64,000 nt of DNA, from positions 1 through 64,000 of the forward strand of contig NZ_CABVLY010000022.1 of the NCBI RefSeq assembly GCF_902498995.1, written 5' to 3'. Below, in pieces: positions 18,280 through 26,204 of this stretch. Position 1 is the first letter of the stretch, and each line of letters begins with the position of its first letter. The position numbers and the translations under genes are program-made. Under the pieces are notes generated by a model. The model was not told the origin of the DNA, did not search any database, and was given only the letters and a program-made list of their open reading frames with translations. This stretch comes from Burkholderia anthina. GTDB lineage: Bacteria > Pseudomonadota > Gammaproteobacteria > Burkholderiales > Burkholderiaceae.

Positions 18280-19737
18280 ATGGCAATCCTGATTCGCGGC
18301 GGCACCGTGGTCGATGCAGACCGGACCTATCGTGCGGACATCCTGTGTGCCGACCCGCAGGACGGCGGCACGATCCTGCAGATCGCGGAGAAGATCGACG
18401 CGCCGGCCGGCGCGAGCATCGTCGACGCGCACGACCAGTACGTGATGCCGGGCGGCATCGATCCGCATACGCACATGGAACTGCCGTTCATGGGCACGAC
18501 GGCGAGCGACGATTTCTACTCGGGTACGGCAGCCGGCCTGTCGGGCGGCACGACGAGCATCATCGACTTCGTGATCCCGAGCCCGAAGCAGCCGCTGATG
18601 GATGCGTTCCGCGAGTGGCGCGGCTGGGCCGAGAAGGCGGCGGCCGATTACGGTTTCCATGTGGCCGTCACGTGGTGGGACGAATCGGTGCACCGCGACA
18701 TGGGCACGCTCGTGCGCGAGCACGGCGTGTCGAGCTTCAAGCACTTCATGGCGTACAAGAACGCGATCATGGCCGACGACGAGATCCTCGTGAACAGCTT
18801 CTCGCGTTCGCTCGAGCTCGGCGCGCTGCCGACTGTGCACGCGGAAAACGGCGAGCTCGTGTTCCAGCTGCAAAAGGCGCTGCTCGCGCGCGGGATGACG
18901 GGGCCGGAAGCGCATCCGCTGTCGCGTCCGCCCGAGGTCGAAGGCGAGGCCGCGAACCGTGCGATCCGCATTGCACAAGTGCTCGGCGTGCCTGTGTATA
19001 TCGTGCACGTATCGGCGAAGGATGCGGTCGATGCGATCTCTCGCGCGCGCAGCGAAGGACTGCGTGTGTTCGGCGAGGTGCTGCCGGGCCATCTGGTGAT
19101 CGACGAGGCGGTGTATCGCGATCCGGACTGGACGCGCGCGGCCGCGCACGTGATGAGCCCGCCGTTCCGCTCGGCCGAACATCGCGAGGCGCTGTGGCGC
19201 GGGCTGCAGGCAGGGCAGCTGCATACGACGGCGACCGATCACTGCGTGTTCTGCGCATCGCAGAAGGCGATGGGTCGCGAGGACTTCACGAAGATCCCGA
19301 ACGGCTGCGGCGGCGTCGAGGACCGCATGTCGGTGCTGTGGCATCACGGCGTGAACCACGGCCGCATCACGCCGAACGAGTTCGTGCGGATCACGTCGAC
19401 CAATGCCGCGCAGATCTTCAACCTGTATCCGCGCAAGGGGGCCGTGCAGGTCGGGGCCGACGCCGATCTGGTCGTGTGGGATCCGGCCGCGACGAAGACG
19501 ATCTCGGTGAAGACCCATCACCAGCAGGTCGACTTCAACGTGTTCGAAGGGATGACGGTGCAGGGCGTCGCGACGCACACGCTCACGCGTGGAGCGCTCG
19601 CGTGGGCCGACGGCGAGCTGCGTGCGCAGCGCGGGGCCGGCCGCTACCTGAAGCGGCCGCCTGCCGCCGGCTACTACGAGGCCGCGCGCATCGCGAACCG
19701 GCTGCGCGAGCCGCACCCGGTCGAGCGGGCCGGCTAA
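18280..19737 (+). CDS. hydA: Dihydropyrimidinase (D-hydantoinase)
   Basis: A 485-residue amidohydrolase that opens dihydrouracil to N-carbamoyl-beta-alanine, the second step of the pathway. Zinc ligands are visible in GGIDPHTHMELPF near 60. The lysine expected to be carbamylated lies in SSFKHFMAYKNA near 150. HAENGELV near 187 and IVHVSAKDA near 240 supply further ligands, and TTDHCVF near 322 is the late metal-site region. The start follows GAGGAGGCAACGAA. It is the last gene of the operon; a bidirectional hairpin lies just after it. Confidence 0.94.
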   Translation: MAILIRGGTVVDADRTYRADILCADPQDGGTILQIAEKIDAPAGASIVDAHDQYVMPGGIDPHTHMELPFMGTTASDDFYSGTAAGLSGGTTSIIDFVIPSPKQPLMDAFREWRGWAEKAAADYGFHVAVTWWDESVHRDMGTLVREHGVSSFKHFMAYKNAIMADDEILVNSFSRSLELGALPTVHAENGELVFQLQKALLARGMTGPEAHPLSRPPEVEGEAANRAIRIAQVLGVPVYIVHVSAKDAVDAISRARSEGLRVFGEVLPGHLVIDEAVYRDPDWTRAAAHVMSPPFRSAEHREALWRGLQAGQLHTTATDHCVFCASQKAMGREDFTKIPNGCGGVEDRMSVLWHHGVNHGRITPNEFVRITSTNAAQIFNLYPRKGAVQVGADADLVVWDPAATKTISVKTHHQQVDFNVFEGMTVQGVATHTLTRGALAWADGELRAQRGAGRYLKRPPAAGYYEAARIANRLREPHPVERAG

Positions 19738-19751
19738 GCGGGCCGGCTGCG

Positions 19752-19773
19752 CGGGCTCGGTCGAGCGAGCCCG
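19752..19773. terminator. Hairpin between converging hydA and Rieske genes
   Basis: CGGGCTCG (19752-19759) and CGAGCCCG (19766-19773) form a perfect 8-bp stem with a 6-base loop, between two convergent genes. It has no T-tract. A short direct repeat, GCGAGCCCGTCAA, overlaps and follows it. Confidence 0.45.
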
Positions 19774-19822
19774 TCAAGCGAGCCCGTCAAGCGGCCGCCG
19801 GGCGGGCGCGTTCGTTGCGATG

Positions 19823-20944
19823 TCAACGAGCGTCGCCCGCGCCTGTCTGGTGGATCGGGATCACCGTGCGCGCGCCGCATTCGCGCAGCAGGTCGCGCAG
19901 TTCGTTGATGACCGGAAACACCTCGTGGTTCCAATCGGCGCCCTGCCGGTCGTGCGCTTCCTGCTCGCGTTCGACGATCCAGCGATCCTCGCGGAAGATC
20001 CGCTCGGTGAACCAGACGAGCAGCGGCCACGCGAGATCGAGCGCGAACGGGATGCCCGGCTTGTGGATCGACAGCAGTCCGAACGTACGATTGGTACGCT
20101 GCGCCGCGTCGAGCGGCACGTAGACGATCCACAGGTCCATCACGAGCGTGCCTTCGCTCGAGCGGATCTGCAGCGTCTGGTACGGGTAGCCCGTGCGGAC
20201 CGTCATCACGCTCTTGTTGGCCTGGTCGCCGGGCTTCTTGCTCGAACCGAACACGAGCGCCTCGCCGACCGGCTGCTTGCCTTCCATCCGCGCGAACGTG
20301 TAGTCGACCTCGACCCAGTCGTCGCCGCGGCGGCGGCCGACGCTGCGCGCGCGCATCTGTCCCATCTGCTTGCGATGCAGGAACTGATGGTTCATGTCCA
20401 TCAGATTCTCGTGCATGAACGAGTAGTGGCACTTGACCTCGCGGCCGAAACGGCGTGTCTTGTATGCGGGATCGTCCGCCGATTCGAGTGCGGGAAACGG
20501 GCGCTCGCCGGCGAGCGTCGCGTCGCCGGGGAAGACGAAGATCAGCCCGTGCGCTTCGCGGCACGGGTATGCGCGCACGCCGTTGGGCAGGCGATCGCGG
20601 CCGAGATACGGGACGTCGACGCAGTGGCCGCTGTCGCACGCGTAGGTCCAGCCGTGGTAGCAGCACCGCAGCGTTTCGCCGGTCACGACGCCCGCATGCA
20701 ACGGCACCTGGCGGTGCGCGCAACGATCTTCGAGCGCATACACGGCGCCGGATTCGGTGCGGACGAGCACGATCGGGTCGCCGGCGAAATGCACGCCGAG
20801 CGTCTTGCCGCGCTTGAGTTCGCGCGACCACGCGAGCGGATACCAGTGATCGGGATGGATCGGCACGCGGCGCAGGTCGCGCACGACCGCGCCGGTGGAC
20901 GGTTGTTCGAGGGTGCCGCTGTCAGACAAAGGCACTGCGCGCAT
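19823..20944 (-). CDS. Rieske non-heme iron oxygenase, alpha-subunit type
   Basis: A 373-residue ring-hydroxylating or O-demethylating oxygenase. The Rieske [2Fe-2S] motif is CAHRQVPLH with CCYHGWTY (C-x-H-x17-C-x2-H, residues about 74-96). The catalytic iron site is in HENLMDMNHQFLHRK near 187, with the D-x2-H-x3-H pattern. The start at 20944 follows AGGAGGCGTCACGC. No reductase or ferredoxin gene lies nearby, so electrons must come from elsewhere. It converges on the pyrimidine operon and its substrate cannot be deduced; vanillate- or choline-type oxygenases share this layout. Confidence 0.88.
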   Translation of the reverse strand: MRAVPLSDSGTLEQPSTGAVVRDLRRVPIHPDHWYPLAWSRELKRGKTLGVHFAGDPIVLVRTESGAVYALEDRCAHRQVPLHAGVVTGETLRCCYHGWTYACDSGHCVDVPYLGRDRLPNGVRAYPCREAHGLIFVFPGDATLAGERPFPALESADDPAYKTRRFGREVKCHYSFMHENLMDMNHQFLHRKQMGQMRARSVGRRRGDDWVEVDYTFARMEGKQPVGEALVFGSSKKPGDQANKSVMTVRTGYPYQTLQIRSSEGTLVMDLWIVYVPLDAAQRTNRTFGLLSIHKPGIPFALDLAWPLLVWFTERIFREDRWIVEREQEAHDRQGADWNHEVFPVINELRDLLRECGARTVIPIHQTGAGDAR

Positions 20945-21143
20945 GCGTGACGCCTCCTGGCTCGACTGGGGTTCCGAGCACCGCGAAACGCGGCGGGAAT
21001 CTGAAGCAGTCTACGCGAAGTTGGCGTGCCAAGCGGGTGCGATACGGGTATGCCCGGTCGGCGCGGCGCGGGTTTCCTTGATGCAGCGCAAACCAGGGCG
21101 GCGGCGCGGGGTGCTCGAGCCGCGCCGCCCGCCCGGTACGCCG

Positions 21144-21887
21144 TCACATCCGCGCATCGCGCCACAGCACCGCGTCGGCGCGGTACAGCGCGGGGAAGCG
21201 CTGCTTGAGTCCGGCAACCTTCGGCAGGTCGTTGTATGCGATGTACGGCGCGTCGGGGTGCAGTTCGAGGTAGTTCTGGTGATACGCCTCGGCCGCATAG
21301 AAGCCCTTGTACGCTTCGACGCGCGTGACGACGGGCGCCGCGAATGCGTGCGCGGCGCCGAGCTGCGCGATGTACGCCGTCGCGACGGCGCGCTGCTGCG
21401 CCGTGGTCGGAAAGATCGCCGACCGGTATTGCGTGCCGTCGTCGGGGCCTTGCCGGTTGAGTTCGGTCGGGTCGTGCGCGACGGAGAAGAACACCTGCAG
21501 CAGCCGGCCGTACGTGATCTGCGTCGGGTCGTACACGATGCGTACCGATTCCGCATGGCCCGTGAGGCCGGTGCCGACGAGCGCGTAGTGCGCGGTTTCG
21601 GAGGCGCCGCCCGCGTAGCCGGCCGTGACCTGCTTCACGCCCTTCACGTGCTCGAACACGCCCTGCACGCCCCAGAAGCAGCCGCCTGCCAGCACGGCCG
21701 TTTCTTCGTGCGCCGCGCCTGGTGTTTCGTCGAGCGTCGGTGCGGGCACCGCATGCATCGGTTCCGCGGACGCGACGACGCGCTGGTAGCCGAACACGGC
21801 GGCGGCCGCGACGGCGATCGCGCCGATGCGGCGCAGCATGACCGCCCGCCGCCGCGGCGGGCAATCGCGAGTGGATGTCGGGATCAT
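21144..21887 (-). CDS. msrA: Peptide methionine (S)-S-oxide reductase, exported form
   Basis: A 247-residue MsrA. The catalytic motif GGCFWGVQGVFEHVKGV with its reactive cysteine is near residue 68, and the body contains YYAAEAYHQNYLELHPDAPY, the usual MsrA ending. The first ~45 residues carry a basic start and a hydrophobic stretch (MLRRIGAIAVAAAAVFGYQ), so the enzyme is probably exported or membrane-anchored. It lies 54 bases after dipZ, which would deliver reducing power to the periplasm. The start follows AAGGAGCAAACC. Confidence 0.92.
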   Translation of the reverse strand: MIPTSTRDCPPRRRAVMLRRIGAIAVAAAAVFGYQRVVASAEPMHAVPAPTLDETPGAAHEETAVLAGGCFWGVQGVFEHVKGVKQVTAGYAGGASETAHYALVGTGLTGHAESVRIVYDPTQITYGRLLQVFFSVAHDPTELNRQGPDDGTQYRSAIFPTTAQQRAVATAYIAQLGAAHAFAAPVVTRVEAYKGFYAAEAYHQNYLELHPDAPYIAYNDLPKVAGLKQRFPALYRADAVLWRDARM

Positions 21888-21941
21888 GGTTTGCTCCTTC
21901 GGAATGCGGGACGGAAGACGGCGGTCGGGCGGCGTGCGCGA

Positions 21942-23825
21942 TCAACCGAACGTGAACGCATAGGCATCGACGCCGGGGTCGAGAAACTCGATCGAGAACG
22001 TGCGATCGGCGATCGCGCCGGGCTGCCGGACGAGCTGGTACAGGCGCTGCCCGGTGACGGTGCCGTAGCCCTGCGCATCGACGTCGGTGCCGTGCGCGGC
22101 GCCGGGCGCCGCACCGTCGAGCGTCACGCGAAAGCGCACCGGCTTGCCGTTCGCGCTCGGGCCGAGCACGAGGTGCAGGTCGCGCGCATGGAAGCGGTAG
22201 ACGATCTTCCCGGCCGGCGCGGCGAGCGTCGCGCGCTCGGCGCCGACCTGCCACGCGCCGGCGAGGCCCCAGTCGTTCAGTTCGGGATGCGCGGGCGCGT
22301 CGTAGCGGTGCGTCGCGTCGCGCACGACGCCGCCCGGCGACGTGAAGTCGTCGGCGCGTGCATAGCCGACATAGGTTTCGGGCGAGCGCACGTCCGCGCT
22401 GTCGGCCGCCGCGAGCGCACCCTTCGCGGGCGTGCCGGTGAGGCCGAGCGGCACGTTCAGCGCTTCGGGGTGGCCGGCTTCCGCGAGCAGCGACTGGATC
22501 GCGCGTTCCGACTGCGCGTATTCGCCTTCGCCGAAGTGGTGATGGCGGATCCGCCCTTGCGCGTCGATGAAGTAGTGCGCGGGCCAGTATTCGTTGCCGA
22601 ATGCGCGCCAGATCGCATAGCGGTTGTCGATCGCGACCGGGTAGTCGATGCCGAGGTCGTGCACGGCCTTCTTCACGTTGCCGATGTCGCGTTCGAACGC
22701 GAACTCCGGCGCGTGCACGCCGATCACGACGAGCCCGTACGGCGCATATTTGCGCGCCCACGCGGTCGTGTACGGCAGCGTGCGCAGGCAGTTGATGCAC
22801 GAGTACGTCCAGAAATCGACGAGCACGACCTTGCCGCGCAGGCCGGCCGCCGTCAGCGGCGGCGAGTTCAGCCACTGCACGGCGCCGTCGAGCGACGGCA
22901 GCGCGCCTTCGACGGGCAGTGCGGCCGGGGCGTGCATCGCGGGCGTCGTGTCGGCCGCGCGCATCATCGCGCTGCCGGTCATTGCACCGCCCGCGGCCGG
23001 TGCGTCGCCGGACGTTGCGGCCATCATCGCGCCGCTCGCTGCGCCGACGCTGCCTCCGGCGTTGCCGGTCGCGGCCATCGCCACGGGCGCGCCGTTCGAG
23101 TGGCCGCCGAGCCGGTCGACGAGCTTCGTTTCCAGCCCGCCGGTCGTGACGGTCGACAACTGCGCGAGCGCACCCGTATCGAGGCCGAGCGCGATCGCCG
23201 CGACGCCGGCCAGCAGCGTCGCGCCGATGCCGCGCCGGATCCATTCGCCGGCGCCGAGCGAGCGCTTCATCGCGGCGAACACCTTGCCGCCGATCACGAG
23301 CGCGATGCCGAGCGACGTTGCCGCGCCGGCCGCGTACGCGACGAGCAGCACCGTCGTGCCGACGCTCGCGCCGCGCAGCGCGGCGCCGGTCAGCACGAGT
23401 CCGAGGATCGGGCCCGCGCACGGCGCCCACAGCAGGCCGGTGGCGACGCCGAGCAACAGCGACGACACGGGGCTGGCCGCGCGGCCGTCGCGCTGCGCGA
23501 AGCCGGTGAGCCGGTTGCCTGCCGCGACGAGCGGACGCGTCAGGTGTTCGGCCAGGCGCGGCAGCAGCAGCGTCAGGCCGAACAGGGCGAGCAGCGCGAT
23601 GGCGAGCCAGCGGCCGGCCTGGTTGGCCTGCGCGACCCAGCCGCCGCCGACGGCGGCGAGCGTGGCGACGACGGTGAACGTGAGCGCCATGCCGACGAGC
23701 AGCGGCAGGCCGGTGCGCACGAACGGCTGGTCGGCGCGCGCGAACACGAACGGCAGCACGGGCAGGATGCACGGGCTCAGGATCGTGAGCACGCCGCCGA
23801 GATAGGCGAGGACGATGAGCAGCAT
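21942..23825 (-). CDS. dipZ: DipZ-type thiol:disulfide transporter (CcdA-thioredoxin fusion)
   Basis: A 627-residue three-part protein. Residues 1 to about 245 form a CcdA/DsbD membrane domain with the cysteine-proline motifs LSPCILPVLP (C19) and WAPCAGPILG (near 137). A low-complexity Ala/Met/Gly linker follows (about 255-310). The periplasmic redoxin domain has the active site YSCINCLR (C343 and C346). The last ~150 residues form a beta-rich DipZ C-terminal domain. It carries electrons from cytoplasmic thioredoxin across the inner membrane. Lying between msrB and msrA, it is the probable electron donor of both reductases. Confidence 0.9.
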   Translation of the reverse strand: MLLIVLAYLGGVLTILSPCILPVLPFVFARADQPFVRTGLPLLVGMALTFTVVATLAAVGGGWVAQANQAGRWLAIALLALFGLTLLLPRLAEHLTRPLVAAGNRLTGFAQRDGRAASPVSSLLLGVATGLLWAPCAGPILGLVLTGAALRGASVGTTVLLVAYAAGAATSLGIALVIGGKVFAAMKRSLGAGEWIRRGIGATLLAGVAAIALGLDTGALAQLSTVTTGGLETKLVDRLGGHSNGAPVAMAATGNAGGSVGAASGAMMAATSGDAPAAGGAMTGSAMMRAADTTPAMHAPAALPVEGALPSLDGAVQWLNSPPLTAAGLRGKVVLVDFWTYSCINCLRTLPYTTAWARKYAPYGLVVIGVHAPEFAFERDIGNVKKAVHDLGIDYPVAIDNRYAIWRAFGNEYWPAHYFIDAQGRIRHHHFGEGEYAQSERAIQSLLAEAGHPEALNVPLGLTGTPAKGALAAADSADVRSPETYVGYARADDFTSPGGVVRDATHRYDAPAHPELNDWGLAGAWQVGAERATLAAPAGKIVYRFHARDLHLVLGPSANGKPVRFRVTLDGAAPGAAHGTDVDAQGYGTVTGQRLYQLVRQPGAIADRTFSIEFLDPGVDAYAFTFG

Positions 23826-23867
23826 GGAGGCATCTCCGGTCGTTCAGTTCAGGAAGGTGGCGGCGGC

Positions 23868-24446
23868 TCAGGCGGCGGCCGGGTGGAAGACGAGCGCGAG
23901 CCCGTTCATGCAGTAGCGCAGCCCGGTGGGCGGCGGGCCGTCGTCGAACACGTGGCCGAGATGGCCGCCGCAGCGGCGGCAGTGCACTTCGGTGCGCGCC
24001 ATCCCGAACGACGTATCGACCTCGGTCGCGACCGCGTGGTCGAGCGGCTTCCAGAAGCTCGGCCAGCCGGTGTGGCTGTCGAATTTGGTGCTCGACGAGA
24101 ACAGCGCGAGGCCGCAGCCGGCGCACGCGAACATGCCGTGGCGGTGCTCGTCGTTCAGCGGGCTGCTGTACGGCGGCTCGGTGCCGGCGTCGCGCAGCAC
24201 CGTGTATTGGGCTGGCGTCAGGCGGCGGCGCCATTCGGTATCGCTGAGGGTGACTTCGAACGGGGCGGCCATCCGTGGGGCGGCCATCCGCGGGGCGGCC
24301 ATTGGCTTGGCGGCGGGTTCGGCGCCGGTGGCCGGCGGCGCGGCGAACGCGCGACCGACCAGCGCACGGCGGCCGACCGACGACAGCGCCGCGAGCGCGG
24401 CAAGGCCGGTGGCGCCGGCGAACAGCAGATCTCTACGGGTGGGCAT
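23868..24446 (-). CDS. msrB: Peptide methionine (R)-S-oxide reductase, Tat-exported
   Basis: A 192-residue MsrB. The zinc cysteines are in CAGCGLALF and CRRCGGHLGHVFDDGP, and the catalytic cysteine is in RYCMNGLALVF near the C-terminus. The N-terminus MPTRRDLLFAGATGLAAL has a twin-arginine signal followed by a hydrophobic stretch. A linker with the repeat MAAPR (three 15-bp units) then leads to the enzyme domain. It is the first gene of msrB-dipZ-msrA, a self-contained repair system for oxidised periplasmic proteins. The start was set at ATG 24446 because it begins the signal peptide; the open frame further upstream has no such signal. Confidence 0.92.
   Translation of the reverse strand: MPTRRDLLFAGATGLAALAALSSVGRRALVGRAFAAPPATGAEPAAKPMAAPRMAAPRMAAPFEVTLSDTEWRRRLTPAQYTVLRDAGTEPPYSSPLNDEHRHGMFACAGCGLALFSSSTKFDSHTGWPSFWKPLDHAVATEVDTSFGMARTEVHCRRCGGHLGHVFDDGPPPTGLRYCMNGLALVFHPAAA
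24262..24306 (-). repeat. Three tandem 15-bp units in the MsrB linker
   Basis: Units at 24262-24276, 24277-24291 and 24292-24306 share GGGGCGGCCAT on the plus strand and encode repeated Met-Ala-Ala-Pro-Arg between the Tat signal and the enzyme domain. The third unit is diverged at its end. The number of copies may vary by slippage between strains. Confidence 0.85.
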
Positions 24447-25285
24447 GGCGGGCTCCTGGAAACAGGTGCTGAAAACATGCGCACAGAGTAGGCAGCGGCC
24501 GGTGTCGAAGTCCTCACGGAAAGTTAAACGATTCGTGAGGTTCGCGGGGTTCCGTGGGGATGCGGTGGAATCTGTCGAAGCGCCAACTGGCACGGGCCTT
24601 CGAGCGGGTGAGCCGACGATGTTTACCCGAGCGCCGGTTCGCGCCGCGATTTTTAGTGTTCGTAGCGTTGCGTGGTGAATCCGGACTTTGGCTTGCCGAT
24701 CAAATCGGACCGGGACACGAGCGTTGTATGACTGCGGTCGCGAATCACACCGAGCGTCTGATGCGCATCGATAGGCGGATGAGTTTGCAAGCTAGCGCGA
24801 CCGACGTGCGGTGCGCGTGTGGGCGCGGAAAGTTTGACAGTTTTTACGTAGAAACTTCAGGGGGAGAGTTGGAACGTGCGCGGTTGTGCAGTGAAAGAGG
24901 TGAGGCACGCCATATGGTCGGGCCTCCATGTGCTGAACGAGGATGAACGCTTGCAGTGGAAATGGAGGCGTGACGGCGATGACGGGGACGAGGACACGTT
25001 GTGAGAATGGCAGTTATCGTAAGGTGCTCGGCCGCTGGAGCCTCGATGCCGAGGCGATCGACAGGTCGCAGACCAATCCGCCAGGATTGCCGAGGACGTG
25101 AACGCGTGACCGGCGCGCGTAGTGCGCTCGGTATGCCGGTATCGCTGCCTGGGCATTCGCGGAAGGGGTACCGAGACGCGGGCGGCGTGCGCGGCAGGTT
25201 GTCGGGAGTGACGAGATGCGGTTGGCGGCCGCCGATCAACAGGTTGGCACTTACAAAGTTTCCATATTTCGACTATTATCAAATT
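24447..25285. other. 839-bp region without a recognisable gene
   Basis: No ORF here shows a recognisable family. One plus-strand frame (24554-24946, 130 codons) and several short minus-strand frames are open, but their residue use is arginine-, cysteine- and serine-rich in a way typical of non-coding GC-rich DNA. The stretch 24820-24860 and the last 40 bases are AT-rich; the latter is the ars promoter. The region may be decayed sequence at the edge of the arsenic island. Confidence 0.5.
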
Positions 25286-25292
25286 ATGGAAA
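25251..25292 (+). promoter_or_regulatory. ars promoter and ArsR operator candidate
   Basis: TTACAA (25251-25256) and TATTAT (25274-25279) are separated by 17 bases and form a plausible sigma-70 promoter. TTTCCATA (25259-25266) and TATGGAAA (25285-25292) are a perfect 8-bp inverted repeat. Between them, ATTTCGA and TCAAAT form a second partial dyad typical of ArsR/SmtB operators. The operator therefore overlaps the promoter and the arsR start codon. Confidence 0.65.
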
Positions 25293-25621
25293 CGAACCAG
25301 ACCATTGCCGCCCTTGCGGCACTCGCACACGAGTCCCGGCTCGCCGTGTTCCGCGCACTCGTGCAGGCGGGTCCGGAAGGCATGCCGGCCGGGCAGATTG
25401 CCACGTTGCTGGACGTGCCGCCATCGTCGCTGTCCTTTCATCTGAAGGAACTGGCGCATGCGCAACTCGTCACCAGCCGCCAGGAAGGCCGCTTCGTCTT
25501 CTACTGCGCGAACTTCGCCACGATGAACGGCCTGCTGGCTTACCTCACGGAGAACTGCTGCGGCGGCAATCCGTGCTCGCCGGTGTCGGCATGCTCGCCG
25601 TCGGGCACCTGCCCATCCTGA
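25286..25621 (+). CDS. arsR: ArsR-family arsenical-responsive repressor
   Basis: A 111-residue winged-helix repressor of the ars operon. The recognition helix region is VPPSSLSFHLKELAHAQLVTSRQEGRFVFY (residues about 43-73; key part SSLSFHLKEL). The C-terminus is cysteine-rich, with NCCGGNPCSPVSACSPSGTC, which gives vicinal and spaced thiols suited to As(III) binding, in place of the ELCVCDL motif of E. coli ArsR. No Shine-Dalgarno precedes ATG 25286 and the -10 element lies only seven bases upstream, so the message may be leaderless. It is followed directly by arsC. Confidence 0.92.
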   Translation: METNQTIAALAALAHESRLAVFRALVQAGPEGMPAGQIATLLDVPPSSLSFHLKELAHAQLVTSRQEGRFVFYCANFATMNGLLAYLTENCCGGNPCSPVSACSPSGTCPS

Positions 25622-25644
25622 TGCGCATTCGCGTGCCTCCGCCC

Positions 25645-26139
25645 ATGACGACGAACATCCTGATCCTCTGCACCCACAACTCGGCCCGCAGCGTGCTTGC
25701 CGAGGGCATGCTCAATCACTGGGCCGGGAAACTCGGCCGGGACGTGCGTGCCTACAGTGCCGGCAGCGCGCCGAGCGGCCGTCTCAATCCGTTTGCGCTG
25801 GAAGCACTGACGAACGCCGGCGTGGACGTCAGCGGCTATCGCAGCAAGAGCTGGGACGAATTCGTCGGCGACGCTGCGCCTGAAATGCGCGTCGTCGTGA
25901 CGGTGTGCGACAGCGCGGCATCCGAGACCTGTCCGTACTGGCCCGGGAGTCCCGTCAAGGTTCACTGGGGCTATGCCGATCCGTCGAATGCGGTGGGCGG
26001 CGACGAAGGCAAGCGTCTCGCGTTCGAACTGACGCGGCAAGCGGTCGGCTATCGGATGCTGCAGTTGCTGGCGCTGCCGCTCGACCGCATGAGTCATGCC
26101 GAACTCCAGGCAGCGCTGATCGAAATTTCGCAGAACTGA
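25645..26139 (+). CDS. arsC: Arsenate reductase, low-molecular-weight phosphatase type
   Basis: A 164-residue enzyme that reduces As(V) to As(III). The phosphatase-like P-loop C-T-H-N-S-A-R is at residues about 8-14 after an ILIL strand, and the redox cysteines appear in VTVCDSAASETCPYWPG near 90. An alternative ATG at 25621 overlaps the arsR stop (TGATG) and would add eight residues; I prefer 25645 because the family begins at this strand, but translational coupling from 25621 is possible. It is one of two unrelated arsenate reductases in this operon. Confidence 0.9.
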   Translation: MTTNILILCTHNSARSVLAEGMLNHWAGKLGRDVRAYSAGSAPSGRLNPFALEALTNAGVDVSGYRSKSWDEFVGDAAPEMRVVVTVCDSAASETCPYWPGSPVKVHWGYADPSNAVGGDEGKRLAFELTRQAVGYRMLQLLALPLDRMSHAELQAALIEISQN

Positions 26140-26204
26140 TCGTGCACTGGACGGCCCGCGCGAAAAGCACGGCCGCCAACGACTTCGGGAATGAACACTG
26201 TCAA

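Noticed and set aside
20895..24491. 1198-codon plus-strand open frame and the matching 1183-codon minus-strand frame (20683-24234)
   Set aside because: Both are frame shadows of the Rieske, msrA, dipZ and msrB genes in GC-rich DNA. They are extremely rich in Arg, Ala and Gly and show no family motif.
24554..24946. 130-codon plus-strand frame upstream of arsR
   Set aside because: No ribosome binding site, no family resemblance, and residue use typical of chance frames.
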